From Paraplanobispora takensis (GTDB lineage Bacteria; Actinomycetota; Actinomycetes; Streptosporangiales; Streptosporangiaceae), in assembly GCF_016863195.1 (NCBI RefSeq), contig NZ_BOOK01000001.1, positions 62,001 to 126,000 of the forward strand: DNA of 64,000 bases. The letters run 5' to 3'. Shown here piece after piece: positions 1 through 7,108 of this stretch. A program made the translations under genes and the position numbers. The notes below the pieces were generated by a model. That model did no database searches. It was not told the DNA's origin and saw only the letters and a program-made list of their open reading frames with translations. How positions within the stretch are numbered: position 1 is the first letter of the stretch; every line of letters begins with the position of its first letter.

Positions 1-60
1 CGCTCCCGGCCCGGCCCCGGCCCGGCCCCGGCCCGGCCCGGTCCGGCTCGATCGTCGGCC
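1..60. repeat. Low-complexity CCCGG-rich repeat
   Basis: A run of short C/G units (CCCGGCCCCGG-like, repeated several times) fills the first ~45 bases, downstream of the anti-sigma gene that ends at position 89 on the minus strand. It codes for nothing I can support; its role, if any, is unknown. Confidence 0.6.
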
Positions 61-88
61 GGTCCGGGCACGGAGCCCCCGGGCGGGG

Positions 89-820
89 TCAGACCTCGAA
101 GGTGATGAGTGTCCGGCCGTCGTTCGCGATGACCTCGAAGCGGTCGATGTCGGCGGTCGGGAGCGCGGTCCCGCCGTGGATGTAGAGCGGTTCGGGGTAG
201 GTGGGCACCCCGTAGCCCTTGGTCGGCACGGACCAGCCGGCGATGACCTTGCGCTCGCCCGTCTCGGAGACGGCGACCAGTTCGCACTCCAGCGGGCCCT
301 TGATGCCCTTGAGCTCCATCGCGGCGTGGGTGCCCCACTCCTTGGCCTCCAGCACCAGGCCGCCGGAGACGCCGGGGGCGCCGTCGCCCGCGACGGGCGT
401 GCCCCGGTGATAGAACTCCTCGGCGGGACCCCGCTCGGAGTCGTCGTGGCCGGGGTGCGTGATCGGGACGGCCACCCGGTCGCCGCCGATCGCGGCGCCC
501 GCCACGACCCCGCCGGAGACCAGGGCCACGGCGGCGGCCACGGCCGTCACGAGCGTGCCCCGGCGGGTGCGGCGGTCGGCGGCCCTCTCCCGCCGGACCA
601 TGTCGATGACCGTGGCGGGGACCGGGCCGGTGCGGGTGCCGCGGTCGTCGCCGACGGGTTCGATCCCGTCGAGGATCACCGCCATCCCGGACAGTTCGGC
701 CAGCTCGGCCGTACAGGAGGGGCAGCCGGCCAGGTGCGCGGCGAAGGCGCGCCTGTCGGGTTCCTCCAGCAGTCCCAGGGCGTAGGCGCCCACGTCGGTG
801 TGCTCGACCTGCGGGCTCAC
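89..820 (-). CDS. Anti-sigma factor, zinc-binding (zf-HC2/RskA-like), single-pass membrane protein
   Basis: 243 residues. The N-terminal domain carries the zinc-binding anti-sigma motif H-x3-C-x2-C (H29, C33, C36), which in this family wraps around and inhibits an ECF sigma factor. A hydrophobic stretch at about residues 90-112 is the single membrane helix, and the C-terminal ~130 residues would be extracytoplasmic; that part resembles RskA-type sensor domains. The GTG start overlaps the stop of the sigma gene by four bases (GTGA), so the two are translationally coupled and made together. The expected role is to hold the sigma factor at the membrane until a signal releases it. The signal is unknown. 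A longer open frame in the same register through the sigma gene is a high-GC artefact. Confidence 0.88.
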   Translation of the reverse strand: MSPQVEHTDVGAYALGLLEEPDRRAFAAHLAGCPSCTAELAELSGMAVILDGIEPVGDDRGTRTGPVPATVIDMVRRERAADRRTRRGTLVTAVAAAVALVSGGVVAGAAIGGDRVAVPITHPGHDDSERGPAEEFYHRGTPVAGDGAPGVSGGLVLEAKEWGTHAAMELKGIKGPLECELVAVSETGERKVIAGWSVPTKGYGVPTYPEPLYIHGGTALPTADIDRFEVIANDGRTLITFEV

Positions 821-1395
821 GCCGTCACCCCCCTCTCCTCCATCGCGACGCGCAAGGCGCGCAGAGCGTAGTAGACCCGGGATTTGACGGTGCCCACGGG
901 GATGCCGAGGATCTCGGCGGCCTCGTTCACCGACCGGTCCTTCAGGATCGTCTCGTTCAGGATCTCGCGATGCGCGGGGGACAGGGAGCTGAGGGCGTCC
1001 GACACGACCACCTGGCGCAGGAGGTTCTCCATCTGGTCCGGCATCGGCACACTCTCCAGGGCCCCCTCGTCGGCCTCGTGGGGGCGTGCGTCCTTGCGGC
1101 GTCGGTCGTCGATCACGATACGTCGTGCGACGGTCGCCAGCCAGGGCATCAGGGAGGGAGCACCGGGATCGAGCCGGTCCGCGCCGCGCCAGGCGCGGAT
1201 CATGGTCTCCTGGACCACGTCCTCGGCCCACTGCAGGTCCCCCCAGGTGAGCCGTGAGACGAAGGCGAGCAGCGGCCGGTGGTACTCGCGGTACAGCGCG
1301 GAGACGATCAGTTCGCCGTCCGGTTCGTCGGCCGGCCACAGGCGGCGCAGCCAGTTCTGCCGCCCCCGGGATCCGTGGTGGGAAGCGCTCGACAT
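817..1395 (-). CDS. ECF RNA polymerase sigma factor
   Basis: 192 residues. Region 2 spans about residues 35-101 (core binding and -10 recognition, with the typical AEDVVQET and ATVARR segments). Region 4 at about 133-185 has the helix-turn-helix that reads the -35 element (EAAEILGIPVGTVKSR). The chosen ATG has GGAG about 8 bases upstream; an earlier in-frame start at 1452 lacks such a site. It is the first gene of a two-gene operon with its anti-sigma factor. This organisation resembles the SigK/SigL-RskA type. A possible autoregulatory promoter lies at 1557-1585. The regulon is unknown. Confidence 0.92.
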   Translation of the reverse strand: MSSASHHGSRGRQNWLRRLWPADEPDGELIVSALYREYHRPLLAFVSRLTWGDLQWAEDVVQETMIRAWRGADRLDPGAPSLMPWLATVARRIVIDDRRRKDARPHEADEGALESVPMPDQMENLLRQVVVSDALSSLSPAHREILNETILKDRSVNEAAEILGIPVGTVKSRVYYALRALRVAMEERGVTA

Positions 1396-1556
1396 GGATT
1401 CCGCTCCGAGGGGGTCGGACGGAGGAGGGGGACAGGTGCTCTGCCGCATCATGGCCTGCGTCCTTCGATCCGCGACAACGCCCGGTGGCCCCGGGCCGGT
1501 GACCGCAGGGGTCGCCGGTGTGGGGGGCCGCCGGGCGATTCCGCCGTCGGCAGGCA

Positions 1557-1585
1557 GTACGGAGCCGGACCCGCGTGCGGTTCAA
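1557..1585 (-). promoter_or_regulatory. Candidate ECF-type promoter of the sigma/anti-sigma operon
   Basis: Read on the minus strand, TTGAACC (1585-1579) is followed after 17 bases by CGTAC (1561-1557). An AAC-containing -35 box and a CGT-containing -10 box at this spacing is the usual shape of ECF promoters. It lies about 160 bases before the sigma start codon, which would leave a long leader. This is a pattern match only. Confidence 0.35.
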
Positions 1586-1615
1586 CCGGGCCGGAAATCC
1601 ACAGGTCCCGGCCGG

Positions 1616-2353
1616 TCAGAGGACCGGTCGCGTGTGGGTGGCGAGGCGGCCGCCGTCGACGACGTGCAGGGAGAACTGGGGCGGCATGTCGCGGTCGACC
1701 GGGATCCGCTGAGCCGTCTCCATGGGGGTGAGCGCGGTGTTGACGACGCCGGGGGCGACCAGCAGGGGGCGCCCGGCGAACCAGGTGCCGGCCGGGGTGT
1801 GGGCGTGCCCGGCCAGGACGGCGACGACCTGGGGATGGCGCTCCAGCACCGCCTCCAGCCGCTCGGGCTCGCGCAGGCCGATCCCGTCGACGTACGGGAT
1901 GCCCAGGGCGGCGGCGGGGTGATGCATGCCCACGAGGGCGGGGACGCCGGGCGCGGCGGAGAGCACCGTGTCGAGCCAGGCGAGCGTCTCGTCCTCCAGC
2001 AGGCCCTCGGGCCGGCCGGGGATGCTGGAGTCGCACAGCGCGACGGTGAGCCCGTCGAGGTGCAGGACCTGGTTGACCGGGCCGTCGCCCTCGGCTCCGA
2101 GCAGGACCTTGCGGAAGGTCGCCCGGTCGTCGTGGTTGCCGGGGCACACGATCGTCGGGCGGCCGCAGTCCAGCAGTTCCCGGGCGATCTCGTACTCCTC
2201 GGCCGCGCCGTGGTCGGCGATGTCCCCGGTGACGATGACGGCGTCCAGCGGGCCGGGCATCCGGTCGAGGTGCCGCATGACGGCGCGGGTCCGTTCGGCG
2301 CTGCGGGGGGCGTCGTCGATGTGGGTGTCGCTCACGTGCGCCAGTGTCAGCAT
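1616..2353 (-). CDS. Metallophosphoesterase (cyclic-nucleotide phosphodiesterase CpdA/GpdQ-like)
   Basis: 245 residues covering the whole calcineurin-like fold. The metal-binding signatures appear in order: D-x-H near the N-terminus (SDTHID), GDIAD, GNHD, a later histidine (GMHHP) and GHAHT. These build the two-metal site that hydrolyses phosphodiesters. Family members include 3',5'-cAMP phosphodiesterase and glycerophosphodiesterases; the substrate cannot be told from the sequence. There is no signal peptide, so it is cytosolic. The ATG at 2353 has TGAGGG just upstream and precedes the MLTLAHVSDTH start typical of the family; the frame extends further upstream without support. It is divergent from the DUF5685 gene. 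Confidence 0.88.
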   Translation of the reverse strand: MLTLAHVSDTHIDDAPRSAERTRAVMRHLDRMPGPLDAVIVTGDIADHGAAEEYEIARELLDCGRPTIVCPGNHDDRATFRKVLLGAEGDGPVNQVLHLDGLTVALCDSSIPGRPEGLLEDETLAWLDTVLSAAPGVPALVGMHHPAAALGIPYVDGIGLREPERLEAVLERHPQVVAVLAGHAHTPAGTWFAGRPLLVAPGVVNTALTPMETAQRIPVDRDMPPQFSLHVVDGGRLATHTRPVL

Positions 2354-2493
2354 GCCCTCAGGGTGCCACGGCGCCCCGCGCGGCGTCAGGGCCGGGCGAG
2401 ATTCCCCCAGGTCACCGCATAAAGTCTGCAAGTCATTCTTAAGTCGCGTATGGCACATTTGTCGCACCTGTACGGCGTAACTGCGGGGGGAAG

Positions 2494-3705
2494 ATGTTCG
2501 GGATCGTTCGGCCGTGCCGCCACGGCATGTGCGGCAGCCATTTCGCGGCGTGGATGGCCCATCTGTGCGGGCTCTGCCTGGCGCTGCGCGACGAGCACGG
2601 TCACGCGGCCCGCCTGGTGACCAACTACGACGGGCTGCTGGTCTCGGTGCTGACCGAGGCGCAGTCCCCCGCGCTCTCCCCCCGCCGCAAGGCCGCCCCG
2701 TGCGCGCTGCGCGGGTTCTCCGGCGCGGAGGTGGTCGGCGCCCGGGCGGATGGGGTACGGCTGGCGGCGGCGACCTCGCTGATCCTGGCCTCGGGCAAGG
2801 TCCGCGACCACATCGCCGACGGCGACGGGATCTACGCGCGGCGGCCGGTCGCCGCGGTCGCGGGCCGGGTGGCCGGCCGCTGGGAGTCGGCCGGAGCCCG
2901 TACGGCCGCCGCCGTCGGGTTCGACCCCGCCGTGCTGACGGACGCGGTGGAGCGGCAGACCCGCCTGGAGACCGAGCGGGGCCTGACCCTGCTGGAACTG
3001 ACCGCGCCGACCGAGGACGCCGTCGCCGCGGCGTTCGCGCACACCGCGATCCTCGCCGGCAAGCCGCACAACGCCGATCTCCTGGCCGAGGCCGGGCGCT
3101 GCTTCGGCCGGATCGCCCACCTGGTGGACGCCGTGGAGGACCTCGCCGAGGACCGCGCCACCGGCGCCTACAACCCGCTGCCCGCCACCGGGACGGACCT
3201 CGCCGAGGCCCGCCGCCTCTGCGACGACGCGCTGCTCGGCCTGCGCCTGGCCGTGGCCGACCTCGACCTGGAGGAGCGCGGCCTGGTGAAGGCGCTGATG
3301 GTGAAGGAGGTCCGCCGCTCGGTGGACCGGGTCTTCGGTCAGGAGACCTCGGCGGACCGGTGCCGCCCCCGGGAGGGCGCGGGCCCCGTCGCCCAGGGGA
3401 CTCCGGCCCGGGGCCACGGGACTCCCACCCGGAGCCCGCACGACCCCGGCCCGGCCGGCCCCCGCGACCCCCGTCTGCAGCCGGAGCCCGGCTGCGGGCC
3501 CCGGCTCTGCTTCGCCCTCGGCTTCATGGCCTGCACCTGCGGGATCTACCGGCCGCCGTGGGACGAGGACCGCTACAAGTCCTGCGGGGAGCGCCTGGAC
3601 TGCGGCGGCTGCGACATCTGCGGGCAGTGCTGCGACGCGTGCCGGGGCTGCTGCGAGGCGTGCTCGTGCTGCGGTGACGGCTGCGGCTGCGACTGCAACT
3701 GCTGA
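2494..3705 (+). CDS. DUF5685 family protein with cysteine-rich C-terminal tail
   Basis: 403 residues. The N-terminus holds four conserved cysteines (C8, C13, C25, C28) in a metal-site-like arrangement, followed by a mostly helical domain to about residue 290 that matches the actinobacterial DUF5685 family, whose function is unknown. A proline/arginine-rich linker (about 290-335) leads to a remarkable tail: about 19 cysteines in the last 65 residues, 15 of them in the last 33. GGGGGGA lies directly before the ATG. No signal peptide or membrane helix is seen. The tail could bind several metal ions or an iron-sulphur or zinc cluster, but that is inference. Confidence 0.8.
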   Translation: MFGIVRPCRHGMCGSHFAAWMAHLCGLCLALRDEHGHAARLVTNYDGLLVSVLTEAQSPALSPRRKAAPCALRGFSGAEVVGARADGVRLAAATSLILASGKVRDHIADGDGIYARRPVAAVAGRVAGRWESAGARTAAAVGFDPAVLTDAVERQTRLETERGLTLLELTAPTEDAVAAAFAHTAILAGKPHNADLLAEAGRCFGRIAHLVDAVEDLAEDRATGAYNPLPATGTDLAEARRLCDDALLGLRLAVADLDLEERGLVKALMVKEVRRSVDRVFGQETSADRCRPREGAGPVAQGTPARGHGTPTRSPHDPGPAGPRDPRLQPEPGCGPRLCFALGFMACTCGIYRPPWDEDRYKSCGERLDCGGCDICGQCCDACRGCCEACSCCGDGCGCDCNC

Positions 3706-3810
3706 CCCGGCCCGGCCGTCGACCCGGAACCCGGTTGTCGGTCCGGAGTTCGGCTATCGGCCCGGAGCCCGGCCGCCGATCCGCCGCCGGGTCCCGGGCG
3801 GTGTCCCCCG
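3706..3810. repeat. Degenerate tandem repeat between convergent genes
   Basis: The gap between the convergent DUF5685 and oxidoreductase genes carries imperfect repeats of a TCGGYCCGGAGYYCGG-like unit (about 3737-3770). It may fold and end transcription in both directions, but no clean hairpin plus T-run is present. Confidence 0.4.
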
Positions 3811-4746
3811 TCAGGGCCGCAGGACCAGGCGGCCGCGCAGGCCGCCCGCGGCCAGCCGCTCGTGAGCGGCCGCGGCCTCGGTGAGAGGCAGGGTGGCGGC
3901 CACCCGGGGGGTGAGCCGGCCCTCCCCGACGAGCCGGGACAGCTCGGCGAGCTGCGTCCCGTCCGCGCGGACCCAGACGTTGACCACCCGGATCCCCCGC
4001 AGGGGGACGGGGGCCGCGCCGCCGATCACGGCCACGAACGAGCCGCCGCCGCGCACCGCGGCCAGCGCGGGCAGGCCGAGGACGGCCGCGTCGATCGCCC
4101 CGTCCACCCCGCCGGGCACGAGCGCCCGCACGGCCTCGGCCGGTTCGGCCCCGCGGGGGACGAAGAACTCCGCTCCCAGCTTCCTGACCGGCTCCTCGTC
4201 CTGCGGGCCCGCCACGGCGACCACCCGCAGCCCCCGGGCCGCGGCCAGCTCGACGGCGTAGCCGCCCAGGCCGCCCGCGGCACCGGTCACCAGCAGCGTC
4301 TGCCCCTCCCGCAGATCGGCGAGGTCCAGGGCCTGGACGGCGGTCAGGCCGTTCAGCGGGATCGTCGCGGCCTCGGCCGGGGTGGCGCCGGAGGGGGCGG
4401 GGGCGACCGCGTCGGCGTCGAGGACGACCTGCTCGGCGTAACCGGCCAGTGAGACGTCGAGCCGGTCGCTGATCCCGATCACCCGCTCGCCCGGCGTGAA
4501 GGCGTCCACCCCCGGTCCCGTCTCCTCGACCACCCCGGCCACGTCCCAGCCGATGCCCTGGACCTCGCGGGCGGACATCAGCCCGAACCCGGCCAGCACG
4601 CCCGCCCGCGTGGCGAGGTCCACCGGGTTGACGCCCGCGGCCTCGACCCGGATCCGGACCTGACCGGGACCGGCCTGGGGGACCGGGACATCGGCGATCT
4701 CCAGTGCTTCAGGGCCGCCGAACGAACGGACCACTACGGCGCGCAT
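3811..4746 (-). CDS. NADP-dependent oxidoreductase, quinone-oxidoreductase type (MDR/zinc-independent alcohol dehydrogenase family)
   Basis: 311 residues. An N-terminal GroES-like domain starts with the typical MRAVVVRSFGGPEAL segment, followed by a Rossmann domain with the nucleotide-binding pattern TGAAGGLGGYAVELA near residues 146-160. The cysteine/histidine zinc ligands of true alcohol dehydrogenases are absent, which fits the quinone reductase branch. The ATG at 4746 is chosen because GGAGG sits seven bases upstream; a TTG four codons earlier overlaps that site. It is divergent from an HxlR-type regulator with an inverted repeat in between, so it is probably induced by a reactive electrophile or quinone acting through that regulator. 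Confidence 0.88.
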   Translation of the reverse strand: MRAVVVRSFGGPEALEIADVPVPQAGPGQVRIRVEAAGVNPVDLATRAGVLAGFGLMSAREVQGIGWDVAGVVEETGPGVDAFTPGERVIGISDRLDVSLAGYAEQVVLDADAVAPAPSGATPAEAATIPLNGLTAVQALDLADLREGQTLLVTGAAGGLGGYAVELAAARGLRVVAVAGPQDEEPVRKLGAEFFVPRGAEPAEAVRALVPGGVDGAIDAAVLGLPALAAVRGGGSFVAVIGGAAPVPLRGIRVVNVWVRADGTQLAELSRLVGEGRLTPRVAATLPLTEAAAAHERLAAGGLRGRLVLRP

Positions 4747-4812
4747 CTCTACCTCCAAGTAACGGTGCGGTGGGATGCAACGAACTTACGAAGAGCTACT
4801 CTCTATGGGTAA

Positions 4813-4834
4813 GTACGCACTCCGAGGTGCGTAC
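4813..4834. promoter_or_regulatory. Candidate HxlR operator: perfect 8-bp inverted repeat
   Basis: GTACGCAC (4813-4820), a six-base spacer, then GTGCGTAC (4827-4834). It lies in the 106-bp gap between the divergent oxidoreductase and HxlR genes, 19 bases before the regulator's start codon. HxlR-family dimers bind palindromes of this general form, often with GTAC half-ends, and commonly repress themselves and a divergent reductase. Confidence 0.6.
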
Positions 4835-4852
4835 CGTACGCCGAGGAGCGTT

Positions 4853-5260
4853 ATGGCCACGCGGACGGCGGCGCAGCGGCGGCAGGAGGCCCGCGCCGAA
4901 TACGACGCCTTCCTGGCGGCCTGCCCGGCCAGGGACCTGCTGGAGACCATCAGCGACAAGTGGGTCAGCCTGCTGCTGACCGCCCTCGCCGACGGGCCCA
5001 GGCGCTACAGCGACCTGTCCCGCATCGTCGCCGGGGTCAGCCAGAAGATGCTCACGCAGAGCCTGCGCTCGATGGAGCGCGACGGTCTGGTCTCCCGTAC
5101 GGTGACCGCGTCCGTCCCCGTCCGCGTCGACTACGCCCTCACCGGCCTGGGCGAGGATCTGCTCCCGCTGATGCGCGCCATCAAGGACTGGGCCGAGTCG
5201 CACATCGAACAGGTCGAGGCCGCCCGCGCGTCCTACGACGCACGGGCGGCGCAATCCTGA
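4853..5260 (+). CDS. HxlR/YodB/QorR-family winged-helix transcriptional regulator
   Basis: 135 residues. The core winged helix spans about residues 20-115, with the family pattern ISDKWVSLLLTAL, RYSDLSR, GVSQKMLTQSLR and LERDGLV-like segments (here SMERDGLVSR). Residue C23 (ACPARDLL) sits where redox-sensing members of the family carry their reactive cysteine. The ATG at 4853 has GAGGAG upstream and is preferred over an upstream ATG at 4775. It probably controls the divergent quinone-reductase-like gene through the palindrome at 4813-4834. Confidence 0.88.
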   Translation: MATRTAAQRRQEARAEYDAFLAACPARDLLETISDKWVSLLLTALADGPRRYSDLSRIVAGVSQKMLTQSLRSMERDGLVSRTVTASVPVRVDYALTGLGEDLLPLMRAIKDWAESHIEQVEAARASYDARAAQS

Positions 5261-5274
5261 TCGGCGCCTGCGGC

Positions 5275-5298
5275 GCGGGGGCGGCTCTCCGCCCCCGC
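5275..5298. terminator. GC-rich hairpin between convergent genes
   Basis: A perfect 10-bp stem (GCGGGGGCGG / CCGCCCCCGC) with a CTCT loop lies between the stops of the HxlR gene (5260) and the ABC permease (5310). There is no T-run; it is probably a bidirectional terminator of the kind common in high-GC actinomycetes. Confidence 0.6.
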
Positions 5299-5309
5299 CG
5301 AGGGCGCCG

Positions 5310-6044
5310 TCACTGCCAGCGGAACAGCCGGGCGGCCAGGGCGCCGGTGACCGCCAGGGTCGCCGCCATCACCACCAGGTTCAGCGTCTGCGGCGCGTGC
5401 CCCGCCCAGGTGTCCCGCAGGGCCTGGCCGAACGGCGCCAGCGGCAGGAAGTCGCCGATCTGCCGGGCCAGGTCGGGCATCAGTTCCCGGGGGATCCACA
5501 TGCCCGCCATGAACATCAGCGGGAACATCAGGATCGAGCCGATGCCCGGCGCGGACTTGGCGGTGGGGGCCAGCGCGGCGATCAGCAGGCCCAGCCCGAA
5601 CATCGAGGCGGTGCCGAGCAGGAACACGGCGGAGAAGGCCAGCGGGCTCTTGGGGAAGGGAGTGCCGTGGACGAGGTGGCCCAGCCCGATCAGCAGGGCC
5701 GTGGCGACCGCCGCGACCACGAGGTTGTTGACCAGCTGGGCGGCCAGCAGCCGGAGCGGGCTGACCGGGGTGGTGGACATCCGGCGCAGCACGCCGGTCT
5801 CGCGGTAGGCCGCCAGCGTGCCGGGCAGCACGGTCAGCGCCATCGTCACCACCGCCAGGATCGTCATCATCGCGGGCAGGTGGTTGTCGATCACCCGTTG
5901 GCCGCCCATCTCCGGGCTGATCTCCCGCATGTCCGGGATCATGCCCAGGACGAGCAGGAGGCCGAGGGGGAGCATGATCGCAAAGATCAGCGCGCCCGGC
6001 TCGCGGAGGAACAGCTTGGCCTCGGTCAGGATCATCTTGTTCAT
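5310..6044 (-). CDS. ABC-2 type transporter permease
   Basis: 244 residues with about six hydrophobic segments, including LIFAIMLPLGLLLVLG near the N-terminus and a C-terminal helix. The general arrangement is that of DrrB-like or daunorubicin-type ABC-2 permeases that work as exporters of drugs, lipids or peptides. Its ATG overlaps the stop of the ATPase gene (ATGA), so permease and ATPase are coupled and form one transporter. The substrate is unknown. Its location beside a two-component system suggests stress- or antibiotic-induced export. Confidence 0.9.
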   Translation of the reverse strand: MNKMILTEAKLFLREPGALIFAIMLPLGLLLVLGMIPDMREISPEMGGQRVIDNHLPAMMTILAVVTMALTVLPGTLAAYRETGVLRRMSTTPVSPLRLLAAQLVNNLVVAAVATALLIGLGHLVHGTPFPKSPLAFSAVFLLGTASMFGLGLLIAALAPTAKSAPGIGSILMFPLMFMAGMWIPRELMPDLARQIGDFLPLAPFGQALRDTWAGHAPQTLNLVVMAATLAVTGALAARLFRWQ

Positions 6045-6952
6045 CGGGCGTCTCCATTGGTGATCTTCTTGCCGGTGAGGGCGAGGAACGCGTCGTCGAG
6101 GGTGACCTGCTCGACGCGGAGGTCGGCGGGGACGACCCCGGCCGCGGCCAGGGCGGTGGTGATCGCGAGCAGCAGGTTGCCGTCGCCGGTGACCTCGACC
6201 CGGTCGCCGTCGCGGTGCACCCCGGTCACCTCGGGGAGGGCCTTCAGCACGGTGTCGTCGAGCGGGCCGGAGGGCCGGAACCTGACGGTCTGCCGGTGCT
6301 CGATCCGGGAGATCAGCCCGGCCGGGCTGTCGACGGCGACCACCTTCCCGGAGTCGATCAGGGCGATCCGGTCGCAGAGCCGCTCGGCCTCCTCCATGAA
6401 GTGGGTGACCAGCACGATCGTCACGCCGTCCGCCCGGACCTGCTCGATGAGCTCCCAGGTGTCCCGGCGGGCCTGCGGGTCCAGGCCGGTGGTCAGCTCG
6501 TCGAGGATGGCCACGCGGGGGTTGCCGACCAGGGCCAGCGCGATGGACAGCCGCTGCTGCTGGCCGCCGGAGAGCTTGCCGTAGCGGGTGTTCCGCTTGT
6601 CGGCGAGCCCGACCCGCTCGATCAGCGCCATCGGGTCGACGGACGTCTTGTAGAAGGAGGCGTACAGGTCCAGCGCCTCCCAGACCTTGAGCCGCTCGGG
6701 CAGCGCGGAGCTCTGCAACTGCACGCCGAGCTTCTCCTTGAGCACCTCGCCGGTCAGGCCGCCGAGCACCTTCACGGTGCCGGTGTCGGGGGTGCGCAGG
6801 CCGGCGACGCACTCGACGGTGGTCGTCTTGCCGGCGCCGTTGGGGCCGAGAACGCCGAAGATCTCGCCCTCTTCGACGGTGAACGACACACCGTCCACCA
6901 CGAACCGGTCGTTGTACCGCTTGCGGAGGTTGTCTACCTCGATCACCTTCAT
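6041..6952 (-). CDS. ABC transporter ATP-binding protein (drug/antibiotic exporter type)
   Basis: 303 residues. Walker A is GPNGAGKTTT near residue 38, the signature is LSGGQQQR (a variant of LSGGQ), and Walker B is VAILDELTTGLD (the usual DEP is DEL here), followed by the switch histidine (LVTHFMEEAE). A C-terminal extension of about 80 residues is common in DrrA-like exporters. The ATG at 6952 is chosen because it starts the conserved MKVIEVDNLRKRY segment, although its ribosome site is weak. Its product energises the coupled permease. Confidence 0.93.
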   Translation of the reverse strand: MKVIEVDNLRKRYNDRFVVDGVSFTVEEGEIFGVLGPNGAGKTTTVECVAGLRTPDTGTVKVLGGLTGEVLKEKLGVQLQSSALPERLKVWEALDLYASFYKTSVDPMALIERVGLADKRNTRYGKLSGGQQQRLSIALALVGNPRVAILDELTTGLDPQARRDTWELIEQVRADGVTIVLVTHFMEEAERLCDRIALIDSGKVVAVDSPAGLISRIEHRQTVRFRPSGPLDDTVLKALPEVTGVHRDGDRVEVTGDGNLLLAITTALAAAGVVPADLRVEQVTLDDAFLALTGKKITNGDAR

Positions 6953-6999
6953 GGCAACGACGCTAGAAACCACGGCGATCGGGCGGAATCGACCTGGGT

Positions 7000-7035
7000 A
7001 CCGAGCGGGGGTCGGCCCGGGCACCGGGCGGGGGT
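7000..7035. promoter_or_regulatory. Direct repeat in the divergent ABC/two-component promoter region
   Basis: ACCGAGCGGGGGT (7000-7012) and ACCGGGCGGGGGT (7023-7035) match at 12 of 13 positions and are 23 bases apart, about two helical turns, so they lie on one face of the DNA. They sit between the exporter and kinase genes and could be sites for the NarL-type regulator encoded nearby. Confidence 0.4.
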
Positions 7036-7108
7036 GTGGCTAGCTCCACCCCGATGGGGCGCGCGGCCCCACTGGGCAACGCGGGGGCCGGTCATCGAGA
7101 CTCATGAC

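Noticed and set aside
89-1585. A continuous 498-codon minus-strand frame across the sigma and anti-sigma genes
   Set aside because: Only the part from 820 down codes for the anti-sigma factor; the rest is out of frame with the sigma gene and is a shadow caused by high GC.
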